The position numbers were made by a program, and so were the translations under genes. The notes beneath the pieces are model-generated. The model did no database searches. It saw only the letters and a program-made list of their open reading frames with translations, and was not told where the DNA came from. From positions 18,367,930 to 18,431,929 of the forward strand of contig NC_091185.1 of the NCBI RefSeq assembly GCF_040958095.1: a DNA stretch of 64,000 nt. The letters run 5' to 3'. This document shows, in pieces, positions 36,143-50,603 of this stretch. Position 1 is the stretch's first letter, and every line of letters starts with the position of its first letter. The DNA comes from Procambarus clarkii. Its lineage: Eukaryota; Arthropoda; Malacostraca; Decapoda; Cambaridae.

Positions 36143-37144
36143 TGTTACGAACCCGGATCCAGTGTCCGAGCACGGAGCAGTGACGACCGCGCCATCTGTG
36201 GGTCAGCTCCCGAAACCCCCTCCAAACGGACGACGACACCTGGTGAGGATGACGTGTACTGGCCACAAAGGCCAGTTTCCAGTCCTGTGCAGCTCACAAC
36301 ACAGCCGCTCCTGACCTCTGGTGAGGTGGTGCTCAGACTACAGCGCCATCTATGGAGTGGATATGTCGGGCGTTTGTGTCTGAGCCTGTAAGTGAGGTGC
36401 CTTAGTGTGTCCCAGTTATTGATGACGTGTCTGCTTACAGAGTCGACCTGGGACTGCTGTGATGGAAGTTGAGTGAGTCTACCCAAGGCAGCCGTCTCCA
36501 TACCTTGTGCTTTGCTGCAGCAGCTTTGAAGTCGTCCCCCGGAAGAACACTGTGGTGTTACCCTGCCAGTGGAGTGGCAGTAGAAGGATTACCCGGGACC
36601 GACTGTTGGAGACGATTATCCACTGGGGTATTGAGGACAGGAGAGTGATTTGTGGTATCACACGAGACTCCTGTCCAGGGCGTTACCCTTATATCGCTCG
36701 TGGAGTGGCCTGACCAGCCTTGCTGATCCGGAACCTGCCAGCAGACCTGCTGGACGTGTGGTTGACGGCCTCCACGGCGGTGCCCCCAGTGGACCTGTGT
36801 TTTGGCTGACCTGTGGCCAGGGTAGGCTCAACTTCTCAGAGGATTCGTTGTGAGGCCACGAAAGCACCTAAGACTTAGCACCGAGAGCTTGATTCCAACG
36901 TCTTCAGCAGAAGACGTTTGTGTACAGTGTTAATACCCCTCCCCCCGTGTAATCTTTTTATATATTATTTATTGGTGATGGTCAATACATTATATTAAGT
37001 TTTTGCCTTTATTTCCCTTCCCCTTTAAGTTACTTGCGTCACGGATCACATCCCTTGAAAGCCACTACTGGCTTGGGGTCGGATACAACTTCCTCTAACA
37101 ACATCAGAGTAAGAACCCCGTTGCGTCCCGAGAGGGCCGTAACA
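36143..37144 (+). mobile_element. Solo LTR with 5-bp target duplication
   Basis: Starts TGTTACG at 36143 and ends CGTAACA at 37138-37144, a perfect 7-bp terminal inverted repeat. It is flanked by AGCCG on both sides (36138-36142 and 37145-37149). Size 1,002 bp, GC-rich first part, AT-rich region with a TATA-like stretch near 36956. No internal coding sequence follows, so it is a solo LTR of a Gypsy- or BEL-type element left by LTR-LTR recombination. Orientation is not determined by the ends alone. Confidence 0.85.
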
Positions 37145-38098
<954 letters not shown>

Positions 38099-38127
38099 GG
38101 TCCCCAGGACAATATGCAACTGAAAAC
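38099..38127. other. Palindrome loop of the SINE array
   Basis: A 29-bp asymmetric loop (ggtccccaggacaat... gaaaac) between the left and right arms. It retains part of the left unit's tail, which defines the inversion breakpoint. Confidence 0.8.
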
Positions 38128-39513
<1,386 letters not shown>

Positions 39514-39829
39514 GTCGTACCTAGTAGCCAGAACGCACTTCTCTGCCTACTATGCCAGGCCCGATTTGCCTAATAAGCCAAGTTTTACTGAATTAATATA
39601 TTTTCTCTATTTTTTTTTTATGAAATGATTAAGCTACCCATTTCATTATGTATAAGGTCAAATTTTTTTATTGGAGTTAAAATTAACGTAGATATATGAC
39701 CGAACCTAACCAACCCTATCTAACCTAACCTAACCTATCTTTATAGGTTAGGTTAGGTTAGGTAGCCGAAAAAGTTAGGTTAGGTTAGGTAGTCGAAAAG
39801 CAATTAATTCATGAAAACTTGGCTTATTA
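39514..39829. mobile_element. MITE copy 5, truncated
   Basis: Opposite orientation to copy 4. The second TIR is cut within 'cttggcttatta', where a SINE leader begins. Confidence 0.8.
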
Positions 39830-39896
39830 TGCCCAAGAACCGAGTGCCGGCGGGGGGTATGTAAATGGCCTCGGCTACCATCCTCTTTTGTCCAAA
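39830..39896 (+). mobile_element. SINE leader fragment fused to MITE
   Basis: tgcccaagaaccgagtgccg through 'ctcttttgtcc' is the family C leader without its tRNA-like head or tail. Confidence 0.65.
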
Positions 39897-40205
39897 TATA
39901 ATTACTTATATCTATATTGATTTAGATTCTATATTATTTTAGATGTCGGAACAAAGGTTTCAATTAGCACGGAGTATGGGGAGCTCGTAGTGGACTTCCT
40001 GTTATTATCTAAATCGTTTTTGTAAATTGTCAACAACGGTTATCCCCAGATCTGAGTCTTCTGGCATTCTACTTACAGCGGTTTTCCACACTCCATTCAT
40101 ACTAATTCTCTGTTTCTTTTGAGAGAACTATGCCCTTGTCCAGCTTAAGATAACACTCACATTATGTTGAGCCTCTACTTTCCTTATCAATGCACACTGA
40201 AATAA
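39897..40205. other. Unassigned DNA
   Basis: 39945-40000 has a weak match to the short SINE-like insertion at 15150-15200. Otherwise nothing recognised. Confidence 0.4.
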
Positions 40206-40214
40206 TGTAACGTG

Positions 40215-40448
40215 ATGTATCAATGAGAAAATCAGTAGGAGCCATGAGGAGGATTCGAACCCACTCACTTGGTACTCCCAAGCTAGAACCCTAGACTACC
40301 ACGCTACAACATGGTAAAAAAGCAATGCAATCTGCGATTCCACTGAATCCTCTACGATTCCAGAGGCTTACAACTGAAGCCCAATCACGGTTTTAAACAT
40401 TGCCCCAACGCCTTCTGGCTAAGGGTTCAGTAGCTCACTGTACATCAC
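40215..40448 (-). mobile_element. tRNA-derived SINE (family E), left arm
   Basis: On the minus strand the B box is GGGTTCGAATCC and the A-box region reads gtagcgtggtagtctagggt. A second copy is at 43966-44245. Confidence 0.65.
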
Positions 40449-40710
40449 GTTAATGTGATTTCATTGTGCATTTGACGAGAAGCATTGGAAGAGAGCCACT
40501 AGGCCATTAGCCAAAATGCATAGGGAGGGGGTGGCACTGTGTAAACCCCATATTGTGCTTCAGCTGTAAGCCTCAGGAATCCTAGAAGAGTCAATGAAAT
40601 CCCAGGTTGCATTGCTTTTGACCAAGTGGTCGTCAAGGGCGCTAGTTTTGGAGTACTGAGTGAGCGGGTTCCAATCCCATGGCTCCTACTTGTTTTCTCT
40701 ATCTTATCAG
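40449..40710 (+). mobile_element. tRNA-derived SINE (family E), right arm
   Basis: Diverged inverted copy of the left arm. Ordered matches include 'gcttccaataacg'-type words, 'gcattgctttt', 'gtggtcgtcaagggcg' (A box) and 'gggttccaatccc' (B box). The centre is atcacgttaatgtgat at about 40445-40460. Confidence 0.65.
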
Positions 40711-42563
40711 GCTTCCATAACGCACAGTATCAGAAGATTTACTAATGTTCATCACATCATCACAATCCTTTCTACTATTAACTGCCTCAGTTATGCAGAA
40801 ATAGAATGAGAGCCAATTTGTCAAATGTGATACGCTAGTTAACACATGTTTCACCGCAAGGAACATTTATAGTAAATCTTATGTAAGGCTTTACACTGAA
40901 TTCAAATCTGCCATGTTCATTTTTCTGTCCCTCGTAGTTTGTATGCGCCACACTAAAGTATGCTATTTCTAGAGCCTTTATGAGGAATTTAAACATCATA
41001 TTAATAGAAATGAACCTGAGTATTTTGTAACAATGTTTGCCCCGTATTAGAGGTATTTCATCTTGAGCATGAAACAAAGGAGTGACGTTTGTGTACTGAG
41101 TCTTCTAAAGTAAGATTTAGAAGCTTATAAACTGCTCTTCTTTACAAAGAAAATAAAGTTCCATCCGTTTAATTAGTACTCGCTACTAACTAACATGAGT
41201 CCAATGAAAGTTTGAGACTACTCTTAGGGTGACAGAAATGTCATTACCTAAGAAAGGACATTCCATAACATGAGCCACTGACAGCAATTCAATTATTTTC
41301 TTTATTATGCACCCCATACCCATCCCGTGGGCGGTAATGGAAAGGGTTATGGAGGCACATAATCGGTTCCGGACCTGAACCCCATAGTTCATTTAGCTAA
41401 GCCAGTGACAATGTTTTGAAAGCATTGAAGAAAAATATTTTAATTCCTCATTTTTTTTACTTTCCACCCTTACACATTAAATTAGACCTTGTGAAAACCT
41501 TAGTTGTGTCGTTGGGCAAGAATGGTGATTGATTTTTAGATTTACAAGACAAAATTCAAATAATTTGCGAAGTAAAAATAAAGGGGGGATTTTCGAAGGT
41601 CCTCATACATGAGAGGCAATGAACGATAAAAAGTTTAAGTAAAAGTTGAACTGTGTTGAACTATGGGTAGAGATATCTATCAACAATGTTACAAAAAAAT
41701 ATTTTGGGCAATTAAAAAGCAGAATACTATCGTGATTTAGTGTGTGTGTGAATTATTGAGAACATAAAGATCTGGGATGTAATATATATCTAAAAATTCA
41801 TTTCTTGGATTTTTTCCAGGAAAACCTAAGTGCTGAGAGCGCCGAACACGGTGAATGATTTCACAGAACATCTTGATCACAGGAAAACGGGACCAGGACA
41901 GAGGAGTTCTCTTATGCTGGCTACCTGCTCGTGGACTCTCACCAGGGATGCTGCCCCAGGAAAAATATACCAGATCATCAAAAATCCCCATTTACTACTT
42001 GTCTGTAGTTCGTAATATATTGTAATATTATTGTAATATATGTATATTCGATTTATTCAAAATTACCTAGTGTTTAACTAAAAAATCTTGTATGATACAA
42101 AAGAAATAACAATACATTTGAATTCACCAAGAAAAATATAAATGAAAACACATTGCTCCATTTGTTACAACAATAAATTTTGTTCTGTACACTAGTGATG
42201 AGTGGCTGCTACGGACTCACTGAGCCAGTTACCGGGTTCTTTTCATGTCAAACTTTATATGGGGCTTTAATGTCTCTTCTTACTCGATCTAACCCCCGAG
42301 TCATAGGTAAGTTATTAAGAACCGGCAGTAATAGTCCAAGAGGAACTGGGGGTAAACAACACTAAACAAACAAAAAAAATCACCATGTGTTGGTGATTTA
42401 AAAAAAATCACCTTAACTATATACACTTATGTACAGCACATAACACAGCAGGTTTCACTTTCTCACAGGACACTGTTCAGTAACTTCTGCAATGTTCTTC
42501 CTGGCGAGTCCACTTCTGTCTTCTACCGTACACGACTGAAGGTCGTAGTCTGTCTTGTATCAG
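40711..42563. other. Unassigned AT-rich DNA
   Basis: Short frames at 40835-41077, 41186-41392, 41737-42015 and 42180-42365 show no motif. A possible acceptor (tttttccag, 41819) is not paired with a convincing exon. Confidence 0.45.
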
Positions 42564-43150
42564 CCCGTCCTCCAAAAATGGGGTGGTAAATGTAAGAAGA
42601 CAATTAAGTGCAATTATGTACTATTCATAGCAGTTAGGAATTGTACTTATTTTCACTTAGTATTAAATCGTACTGTCAAATATATTGTGAATATTTGAGT
42701 TTACCTGAAAAACTGAATAGAAAACCACAACCTCACCTAACCGTCTTAGTTTTTGAAGATAATTATTTTATTGCTTCCTAATTACAATTAGTACTTAACT
42801 TATAGCTATATTGATATTACAGTTTTATAAAACTAATAAAACAAAACTAAAATATATCAATAAATTGTAAATTAACTCAGGATATTTTAAAATTTTGCAT
42901 AAAATCTATGTTGTTTAATAAACCTGAAAAAGAAATTCCTGATATTTAAAACTTGTGTATTGCAAATCAAAATTGAAAACGTCATCCTAAAATTCTGAGT
43001 GACTTAACAGAAAACGAGAAAAATTAAAGCGGGGGAGGGAGTTGGGTCAATGTAACAGCCCCGTAAGTGCAATTATGCACTGCTTATTACAGTAAGAAAG
43101 TGTACTTATTACACTTAGTATTAAATCGTACTGTCAATTCGGAGGATGGG
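42564..43150. mobile_element. MITE-like element with imperfect terminal repeats
   Basis: cccgtcctccaaaa near 42564 pairs with attcggaggatggg near 43137. Subterminal blocks (aagtgcaattatg, cttagtattaaatcgtactg) are directly repeated at 42609-42680 and 43066-43136. The interior shares words with the foldback at 45222-45512. No transposase is seen. Confidence 0.45.
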
Positions 43151-43188
43151 TTGCTTGTATGGTCCTCACGCCACCAAGTTCACCTTGC

Positions 43189-43793
43189 TCAGTAATACAT
43201 GGGCCGTTTTCTATGGTAACATAACGGTGCCCAAACGCCACTCCCACTCTCCAGCAACACATTGGCAGGGGTCTCCAGCAACACACCAGCAGGGGACTTA
43301 GCGCATAAGCGAAAAGCGACGTTATTTGTAAGAGGACAGGTTGTCTTTCTCATGTCCACTAAGAATTTTAGTTCCATGGTCATCCATTGTCCGTCATTGT
43401 TATTTTACCTCCTAATGTAGATGGGATACTATGTTCATAGGCCTTCATTAGAATTTTATTAGAATAGTTAATAGTTGTTTCCACATCCCAATCCACTGGC
43501 ACGCCGCCCTTCTTCAACCTCACGTTAATATTCCCACAATTCTCAGGGCATTTATGGTGTACAATTTTGTCATTAGCCATTTATTTAGAAGACACTTGAA
43601 TTATAGAATGACTAATTGTGTTTGCTGCGAACCTGTTGTCGAGACTACGTCTATTATTTAGAAGCATTTCTAGAGACAAATTTCGAAGTTGGTCTGCTCG
43701 TGCACAGGGAACAACTGACAAGTAGTTAAGTGATGCATCTTTAATTAGCTTGTGGATTTGTGAGGGAGAGAGCTTAAGTGAAGCCAAACACAT
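43189..43793 (-). CDS. Unrecognised ORF pair
   Basis: Minus-strand frame 43793-43383 is open except for one TAA at 43581-43583, giving about 136 codons (CLASLKLSPSQIHKLIKDAS, then MANDKIVHHKCPENCGNINV). A further frame (43383-43189) follows. I do not recognise a family. It could be a degraded transposon protein or chance. The CPENCG pair might be a zinc-binding knuckle, but nothing else supports it. Confidence 0.2.
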
Positions 43794-43845
43794 TGTTCAT
43801 TCTAGTTTTCTTGCACGAAACCCACACATCAACAGCTCTATTATT

Positions 43846-43963
<118 letters not shown>

Positions 43964-43965
43964 GT

Positions 43966-44245
43966 GTTGAGAAAATCAGTAGGAGTCATGAGAAGGATTC
44001 GAACTTAGGCATTGAGTACTCTCAGGCATAGGCCCTACACCACCACACCACTACATGCTCAAAAGCATTGCAACCTGGGATTCAACTAAATCCTCTAGGG
44101 TTCAGGAGGCTTCCACTGACATCTAATCAGGGTTTCACACGACTCCCCCCCTCCCTCTCTGGCGTGTAGTCCAGGAGTTCTTCCCCCCAACGCTTCTCTT
44201 CAAATGCATAAAGAAATCACATTAACGTGGTGTTTCAATAAAAAT
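43966..44245 (-). mobile_element. tRNA-derived SINE (family E), second copy
   Basis: Matches 40215-40448 in order (aaaatcagtaggag, atgagaaggattcgaa, aaaagcattgcaacctggga). The B-box equivalent is degraded (ggattcgaactt). It ends near 'cacattaacgtggtg'. Preceded by (ATT)n. Confidence 0.65.
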
Positions 44246-44399
44246 ATCAGTGATTTTCTGATTTATAATCAAAACCTCATTCTGATATCATTGAAATCAG
44301 GTTATATCAATGATATCATTGATCTGAGATGATATTCAGATATTAATGATTCTGATCAACAATCAATGAGATCAATTATTCAAATGTAAGACCATAAAG

Positions 44400-44660
44400 G
44401 GTTCCTGGATGGGGTTCTGGGAGTTCTACTCTCCAAGCCCGCCCCGGCATGGACTTTATTTATCAAAGTTTAGTCCAACAGGCTGTTGCTTGGAGCTGCT
44501 GGCTGGCCCGCATATCCACCACAGCCCGGTTGGTCTGGCACGTCTTGAAGAAAACTATCTAGTTTTCTCTTGAACATATCCAGTTGAATTTAATATTTCA
44601 CATACAAGTAGAGTGAGTCCACGCAGGATATTGGCGGCGCCAGGCTGTCGGCCCTCTAGC
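44400..44660 (-). pseudogene. LINE C-terminal scrap
   Basis: The minus strand encodes a DQPGCGGY-like stretch around 44500-44540, matching DQPACDSY at the end of the 8824-9828 element, within 'tccaccacagcccggttggtct'. No other motif. Confidence 0.5.
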
Positions 44661-45221
44661 ATTTCAAAAGTCCCACCAGCAGCGTGTTAATGTCCACATG
44701 CGTGGCAGAGGTCAGGTCGGGTCAAGTGACCTGGCCTCTCTGCTAAACTGATAATTGCAGGTGGTTGCTTGTGTCTCTTCCATAAAAAAACCGTCTATCT
44801 AGGTGTGATAGGAAGATAGCCGGGTGCTATCTCCTGGTACGGAGTTTAGCTCTTGGTTCCCCTTTATACACCCGAGCAATTTGAACATTTACAGAGTGAG
44901 AAGAGCCTCGCCACACCAGAGGGGTTCGAGCAGTAGCCGGCCAAGTCTTCACAGGCATTTCCCCAGGCAGGTCCCCAGGCTGGTGGGGACTTTGAATGTC
45001 AGCAGTACCACCCCATCCTCCCTGTCATACTCAAAGTCCTTGGTGAGTTCAATTGTAAGGTTGACGTATTTGGTGTTTTCCAAAGTTATATGTTGGGTAA
45101 TTTTCTATGGGCAGTCAGCCGTGTTGTTCTAAATTTCTTGTGTGATGACTCAAATTCTGAATTAATGTTGATATATGAAAGTCAAGGGAATGGTTGGATT
45201 ATTATATCCATATGATTGACC
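44661..45221. other. Unassigned DNA
   Basis: The frame at 44824-45132 has no supporting motif. Confidence 0.4.
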
Positions 45222-45512
45222 AACCCGTTCTCGCACTATCTTACAGTCAATATTGAATTATTAAATACGTGCATATGTGGCATACTAAACATACTAGTTT
45301 ACCTTGAAAAGCTTTTTAGAAAATACCGACCCTACCTAACCTTCTTAGTATGTTAAGATAAGAATCTTATTGCTTCGTAATTACAATTATTACTTAACCT
45401 ATACCTATAATAGGTTAAGTAATAATTGTAATTACGAAGCAATAAGATGCTTATCTTATTGTTTTTTTACTTTTCGTATTAAATATACGAAAGTGCGAGA
45501 ACGGGTTGGATT
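45222..45512. mobile_element. Foldback/MITE-like element
   Basis: Ends ccaacccgttctcgcac and gtgcgagaacgggttgg form 17-bp terminal inverted repeats. A second internal hairpin at 45355-45450 pairs about 45 bp (cttattgcttcgtaattaca with its complement) around a tiny loop. The whole element is about 290 bp with no coding potential. It sits directly upstream of a Helitron 5' end. Confidence 0.75.
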
Positions 45513-45525
45513 GACTTGACAACAA

Positions 45526-47205
45526 TCTATATAAATAAAAATGGAAATGTTCGTTTGTTCAAAATCGCTAATCTCCAAAAGTTTTTCACCGATTGCAATG
45601 AAATTTTCACACAACGTTCCATTCGCATCCGAACGGGTTTTTATATACATACTATATAGATGTCACGTCTGTGACGGGAAAAAACATGCTTGTTATGAAA
45701 AACTGTTTTTTTCGTTTGTTTTTCAAGTGAGGGAAATCTTCGAAACCTCTTTACCGATTGCTTTGAAATCTTGACACAACATTGTATTCAAATAGGCGAG
45801 TGTTTTTATATACCTTTTATATACATGCCTCACTTGTGACAGGAAACAACATGCTTTTTTTGAAAAAAAAAACAGCTCCATCTATAGGACGTATGAGCAA
45901 CACACGCTGTAATCTCCAAAAGTTCATCACCGATTGCTCTGAAATTTTCACACAACGTTCCTTTCGAATATGTGCGTGTTTTGATATACATATTATTTAG
46001 ATGCCACACCTGTGACAGGTGAAAACATGCATTTAAAAAAAACGGAGCTATCTGTTGCACGTTGGAGCAACATACGATGTACAAAATATGCTACGATTCC
46101 ATTTTAATGTTTCAGATTGAATTGATATATTGAATTTTCATAGATTTTGATTTATTTTCATTTTGATTTAATTATTTTGTGTGAAGTGGCATTGGCATTG
46201 AGCTGTGTTGTATACCATACCGTTCATTTCGTGGGTATAGCTTATTTGCTTCTTTTTTCATATTTTTTCATTTCGTTTTTTACCTGTTCTTTTTATTTTT
46301 CAGTGCAATTGGTGGTGAAATTGAGCTGTGTCAATTGATCTGTGTTTTGAATTGAGATATTTGGTTAGTGTTTTTTTTTAAACATGAAAATGGACAACAC
46401 ATTTATTTCACAGCTGCAAATGTGCAACAAACAGCTATGAATCCACCGGCTACAGCGTTAACTGCTTTTTTCATGTTAAGTCAAAATTACGCATTTGCAA
46501 AAACACTGCTGTATTTGGAAGTGCCTACGTATTACACATGGAATGCCAGTAGAAAATCATTTGAACGACGTAAATGAGGAGAACGAGTCGATGGACAACT
46601 TGGCAAATTCAATAAACCAAGATAGGCAGACTGTACACCGTGCATCCTAATCAGGATGAATGCTTCTTTCTTCGCATTCTGCTGGTAAATGTGCCTGGTC
46701 CAACGTCTTTCCAACAATTGAGATTTGTCAACAGCGTCAATTGAGATTTGTCAAATGGCATGATTTGTTAACATGCCACTTTCCGTAGTGCATGTCAAGC
46801 TCTGAATTTATTGAACAACAATCGGCATTGGGATGTATGCATTAATGACGCGTCCAACACATCACATCCAAATCAAATTCGTGCACTGTTTGCAATCATA
46901 TTGACCTTCGGCTCTCCGTTATCTCCAACAGAGTTATGGATAATTATATATCGCACATGCCTGAAGATATTATCCGTCGAATACGCAAAGAAAATTCAAA
47001 TATGAACATGGATTTTACAGCAAAAATCTTTAACGAAGCCTTCATAATGATTGAAGACTTGTGCTTAGAAATCACGAACAAAGTTTTCAATCAATTGGAA
47101 ATGCCATCATCGAATCGATTTGCTGCTGCTTCGTTCGATGTAGAATTGCGTCGTGAACAAAATTACAACACGGGTGATCTGTTGTCGTATGTTTAACAAA
47201 ATATT
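45526..47205 (+). mobile_element. Helitron with helicase remnant
   Basis: Begins TCTATATAAATAAAAATGG after an A. The 5' third has the same repeated block as the Helitron at 21816, then a helicase pseudogene. The 3' end is missing: at 47205 it meets MITE-derived AACCT repeats. Confidence 0.75.
46378..47196 (+). pseudogene. Helitron Rep/helicase fragment
   Basis: Three frames carry consecutive parts of the region typical of Helitron helicase proteins: TALTAFFMLSQNYAFAKTLL with VPTYYTWNASRKSFERRK (46400-46575), then a CINDASNTSHPNQIRALFAI stretch (46811-46900), then MPEDIIRRIRKENSNMNMDF, IEDLCLEITNKVFNQLEM and LRREQNYNTGDLLSYV (46960-47196). Frameshifts separate them and there are stops in between. 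Neither the Rep HUH motif nor the helicase Walker A is in the retained part. Defunct. Confidence 0.8.
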
Positions 47206-47280
47206 CCTATATATTTTTTCGACTACCTAACCTACCTAACCTAACTTTTTCGGCTACCTAACCTAACCTAACCTCGGATA
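47206..47280. mobile_element. MITE interior fragment
   Basis: AACCT-rich interior of the MITE with 'ctttttcggctacctaacc'. It is joined to a SINE leader word (cggatagtaatcttg) at 47275. Confidence 0.6.
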
Positions 47281-47339
47281 GTAATCTTGATTACTCGGAT
47301 AGTAATCTTGGGCATAGCAAATTTTACCAAATCAAAAAA

Positions 47340-47909
47340 TCATTTTACCAAATTTTACCAAATTGTCCTGGGGACCATTCAGGCTTGTTTGCATTTGTGT
47401 TCCTCATGTGTGCCCCAAAGTATGAGGTGATTTGGTAAAATGCTATGCCCAAGATTACTATCCGAGTGCCGGCGGTGGGGTGGTTCAAATAGCCTCGGCT
47501 ATCACCTCATTATGTCCGGTCGTGATGGTCAAGTGGATTAAGGCGTCTTGTACATACCAGTTGCGTTGCTTCTGGGAGTATGGGTTCGAGTCACTTCTGG
47601 GGTGTGAGTTTTCAGTTGCATATTGTCCTGGGGACCATTCAGGCTTGTTCGCATTTGTGTTCCTCACGTGTGCCCCAAAGAATGAGGTGATTTGGTAAAA
47701 TGCTATGCCCAAGATTACTATCCGAGTGCCGGCGGTGGGGTGGTTCAAATAGCCTCGGCTATCACCTCATTATGTCTGGTCGTGATGGTCAAGTGGATTA
47801 AGGCGTCTTGTACATACCAGTTGCGTTGCTTCTGGGAGTATGGGTTCGAGTCACTTCTGGGGTGTGAGTTTTCAGTTGCATATTGTCCTGGGGACCATTC
47901 AGGCTTGTT

Positions 47910-47912
<3 letters not shown>
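47340..47912 (+). repeat. Tandem SINE (family B), 2 plus-strand units
   Basis: Period 260 bp (equivalent points at 47432 and 47692). A and B boxes are present in both. The first unit is slightly diverged at its start. It passes into (TA)n. Confidence 0.9.

Positions 47913-47978
<66 letters not shown>
47913..47978. repeat. (TA)n microsatellite
   Basis: TA run joining the SINE tail to the 5' truncation point of a LINE. Confidence 0.98.
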
Positions 47979-47981
<3 letters not shown>

Positions 47982-50214
47982 GCTCGCCAGGCTCGCCCCT
48001 AACCAGGAACCTCTCGTCCTCCGGGAGTCAGAGGTTTATAAAGCTATCGTTTCATTTCCCCCGGGCTCCTCAGGAGGCTACACAGGGGTAAGACCTCAAC
48101 ATGTGAAGGAAATGGTGAACCCTGTTCTTGGCCCAGCTGCAGAAGCGCTCCTGACAGAAATCACAACGTTTGTCAACAACTGCCTCGCCGGGTTAATCCC
48201 TGATGAAATCAAACCATTCTTCTTTGGTGCATCCCTATGTGCCCTGAAAAAGAAGGAGGTAGGGATCAGACCCATTGCCGTTGGTAATACCCTTCGCCGC
48301 CTAGTTGCAAGGGCTGCTGTCAGAAGTATCTGAATGGAAGCAGCCACCATGCTGCAACCCAACCAGCTGGGGTTTGGAGTCCCCCAAGGCTGTGAAGCAG
48401 CGGCTCATGCTGCACGAGCCTACATTAGCTCTCTTACTGAAGACCAGGCAGTAGTTAAATTAGATTTTAAAAACGCTTTCAATTCGGTCAAAAGGGAAGC
48501 AATCCTCACTGCAGTCCAGGAACATTGCCCAAGCATTCTCCCGTTTGTGTCAGCAGGCTACAGCAAAGACTCAACCCTCCTATTTGGCAAACATGAAGTC
48601 ACCTCAGCAGAGGGAATTCAACAGGGAGACCCACTTGCACCGTTCCTCTTTTGCATAGCGGTTCGAGAAATTACAACCAGACTGTCCAGTGAGCTCAACA
48701 TCTGGTTCCTGGATGATGGCACTCTGGCAGGCACACAAGATTCCCTGCTGGAAGACCTACAGCTGGTGAAGACACGGGGGGAGTCCATGGGTCTCGTTCT
48801 TAACCCCTCCAAGTGTGAAATTATTGCATCCAGTGAAGTAATTATGAGAGCAGTGAAATCAGTTTTACCAGAAGCCTCAGTCGTTAAACCTACCGACAGC
48901 ACACTACTCGGAGCACCTCTGGGCCACAATGCCATTGCTGCAGTCCTTGACGAAAAGTTTAGAGACCTAAAGAGGGTAGAAGAGAGAATTGGGGACTTGG
49001 ACTCCCACGATGCCCTCTACCTTCTCACAAAGTGCCTTACCTTGCCCAGGCTAACATACTTCTTAAGGTGTGCACCAACTTTTGGCAACCCACTTCTACA
49101 TCAATATGATGAGCTCCTCAGGTCAATATTCAGGAAGGCGCTCAACCTAGATTTAGATGACAGTCAGTGGGACCAAGCAACACTACCAGTGAGATTTGGA
49201 GGGATAGGCATACGAAAGGCAACTGAGGTAGCACTTCCAGCACTCTTATCCTCATGTACAGCAGCCAACAAATTGGTAGGGCAGATCCTACCAGAGCGTA
49301 TGAGAGAGACAGCGGGAACTCATGATCAAACGTTCATCGAAGCAGCCAGACAATGGGACACCATTACACACCCTCAACCCCGACCACAAGTCCCAAAAGA
49401 CCACAAGCAGGCCCACTGGGATAGCCCCATAATGGAAAAGACTGTCACAGCAATGATTGACAACGCTGATACTGAAAACAAAGCCCGCCTCCTAGCGGTA
49501 ACAGCACCCCACGCCGGGGATTTTTTATTTGCTGTGCCCAATGCAGCCCTGGGAACTCGCCTCAGTCATGACGCTCTCCGCATTGGAGTTGCCCTTCGCC
49601 TTGCCGCCCCCATCCTCACCGAACATAGGGGCATCTGCGGAACTGCGATGGCAGACCAATATGGTCGTCATGGTCTGGTATGTCGTAAATCACAGGGTAA
49701 AATTGCAAGACATGAAGTAGTCAACGACGTCATCAAGAGGAGCCTCGCCACAGCCCGCTGCCCGGCACAAAGAGAACCACACTTATCCAGACCTAACGAC
49801 CCTCAGAAGCGCCCTGATGGGGTCACCTTGCTACCATGGAAGGATGGTAAGCAAGTGGTATGGGACTACACGTGCGCTGCCACACTGGCCAGTACCTACC
49901 TCCACTGCAGCACACGTGAAAGCGGTGGTGCTGCTTCTTTCAGGGAATCGCAGAAAATTATTAAATGCAGAGGTCTAGCACACTGCTACAGCTTTGTTCC
50001 GATCGGCTCGGAGACCCTCGGTTCGTGGGGAAAATGTGCATTGAAGTTCCTGAAGGAATTGGGGGACAAATTGATCAGTGCTACAAAAGACCAGAGAGCA
50101 AAAAGTTTCTTGTTCCAGCGCCTCAGTGTTGCAATTCAGAGGGGAAATGCCTGTTGCGTCTTGGGCACAAGTCCAACTTCAGAGGAATTCAAAGAAGTGT
50201 TTGACTTGCAATAA
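47979..50214 (+). CDS. RT plus restriction-like endonuclease polyprotein, one in-frame stop
   Basis: A frame of about 745 codons is interrupted by a single TGA at 48331-48333. The downstream part alone starts at ATG 48334 and has 626 residues. The N-terminal part has GYTGVRPQHVKEM and KKKEVGIRPIAVGNTLRRLV. In the 626-residue part: LDFKNAFNSV motif A (43-52), GIQQGDPLAPFLF motif B (94-106) and FLDDGTLAG motif C (124-132), with FLDD in place of the usual FADD. C-terminal Cys/His residues are C435, H446, C450 and H460, followed by RPDG (493-496) and WDYT (510-513), the nuclease signature of R2-like LINEs. The R2/R4/HERO-type clade was not resolved. Upstream N-terminal fingers are missing. Confidence 0.8.
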
Positions 50215-50397
50215 TGATCGAACCCGTCTGTGACATTCATCTATGTTTCCCATTGTTGTGTTTTTCAAGAGATCCATAACCTTTAATCACCTTTTTGCAT
50301 TATTATTTTTGTATCAACCCATGTATATCTTGTAACCATCAAATGCATAATAAAGCACAAAAAATAAAAAAGGAAGGGGGTGGTAGGAGAAAATCCT
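47979..50397 (+). mobile_element. Non-LTR retrotransposon with restriction-like endonuclease (R2-type architecture)
   Basis: 5' truncated at (TA)n, then RT, endonuclease and 3' UTR ending in an A-rich tract with 'ataaagcacaaaaaataaa'. (TA)n follows at 50399. Several other 3' fragments of this family occur at 13495-13842, 14011-14752, 32818-33477 and 57230-57875. Confidence 0.8.
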
Positions 50398-50398
50398 A

Positions 50399-50603
<205 letters not shown>

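Noticed and set aside
47432..47748. Conserved 87-88-residue proteins repeated across SINE arrays
   Set aside because: Both strands of every SINE unit are open by chance (no stop in the 260-bp unit), so the apparent conservation is DNA repeat identity.
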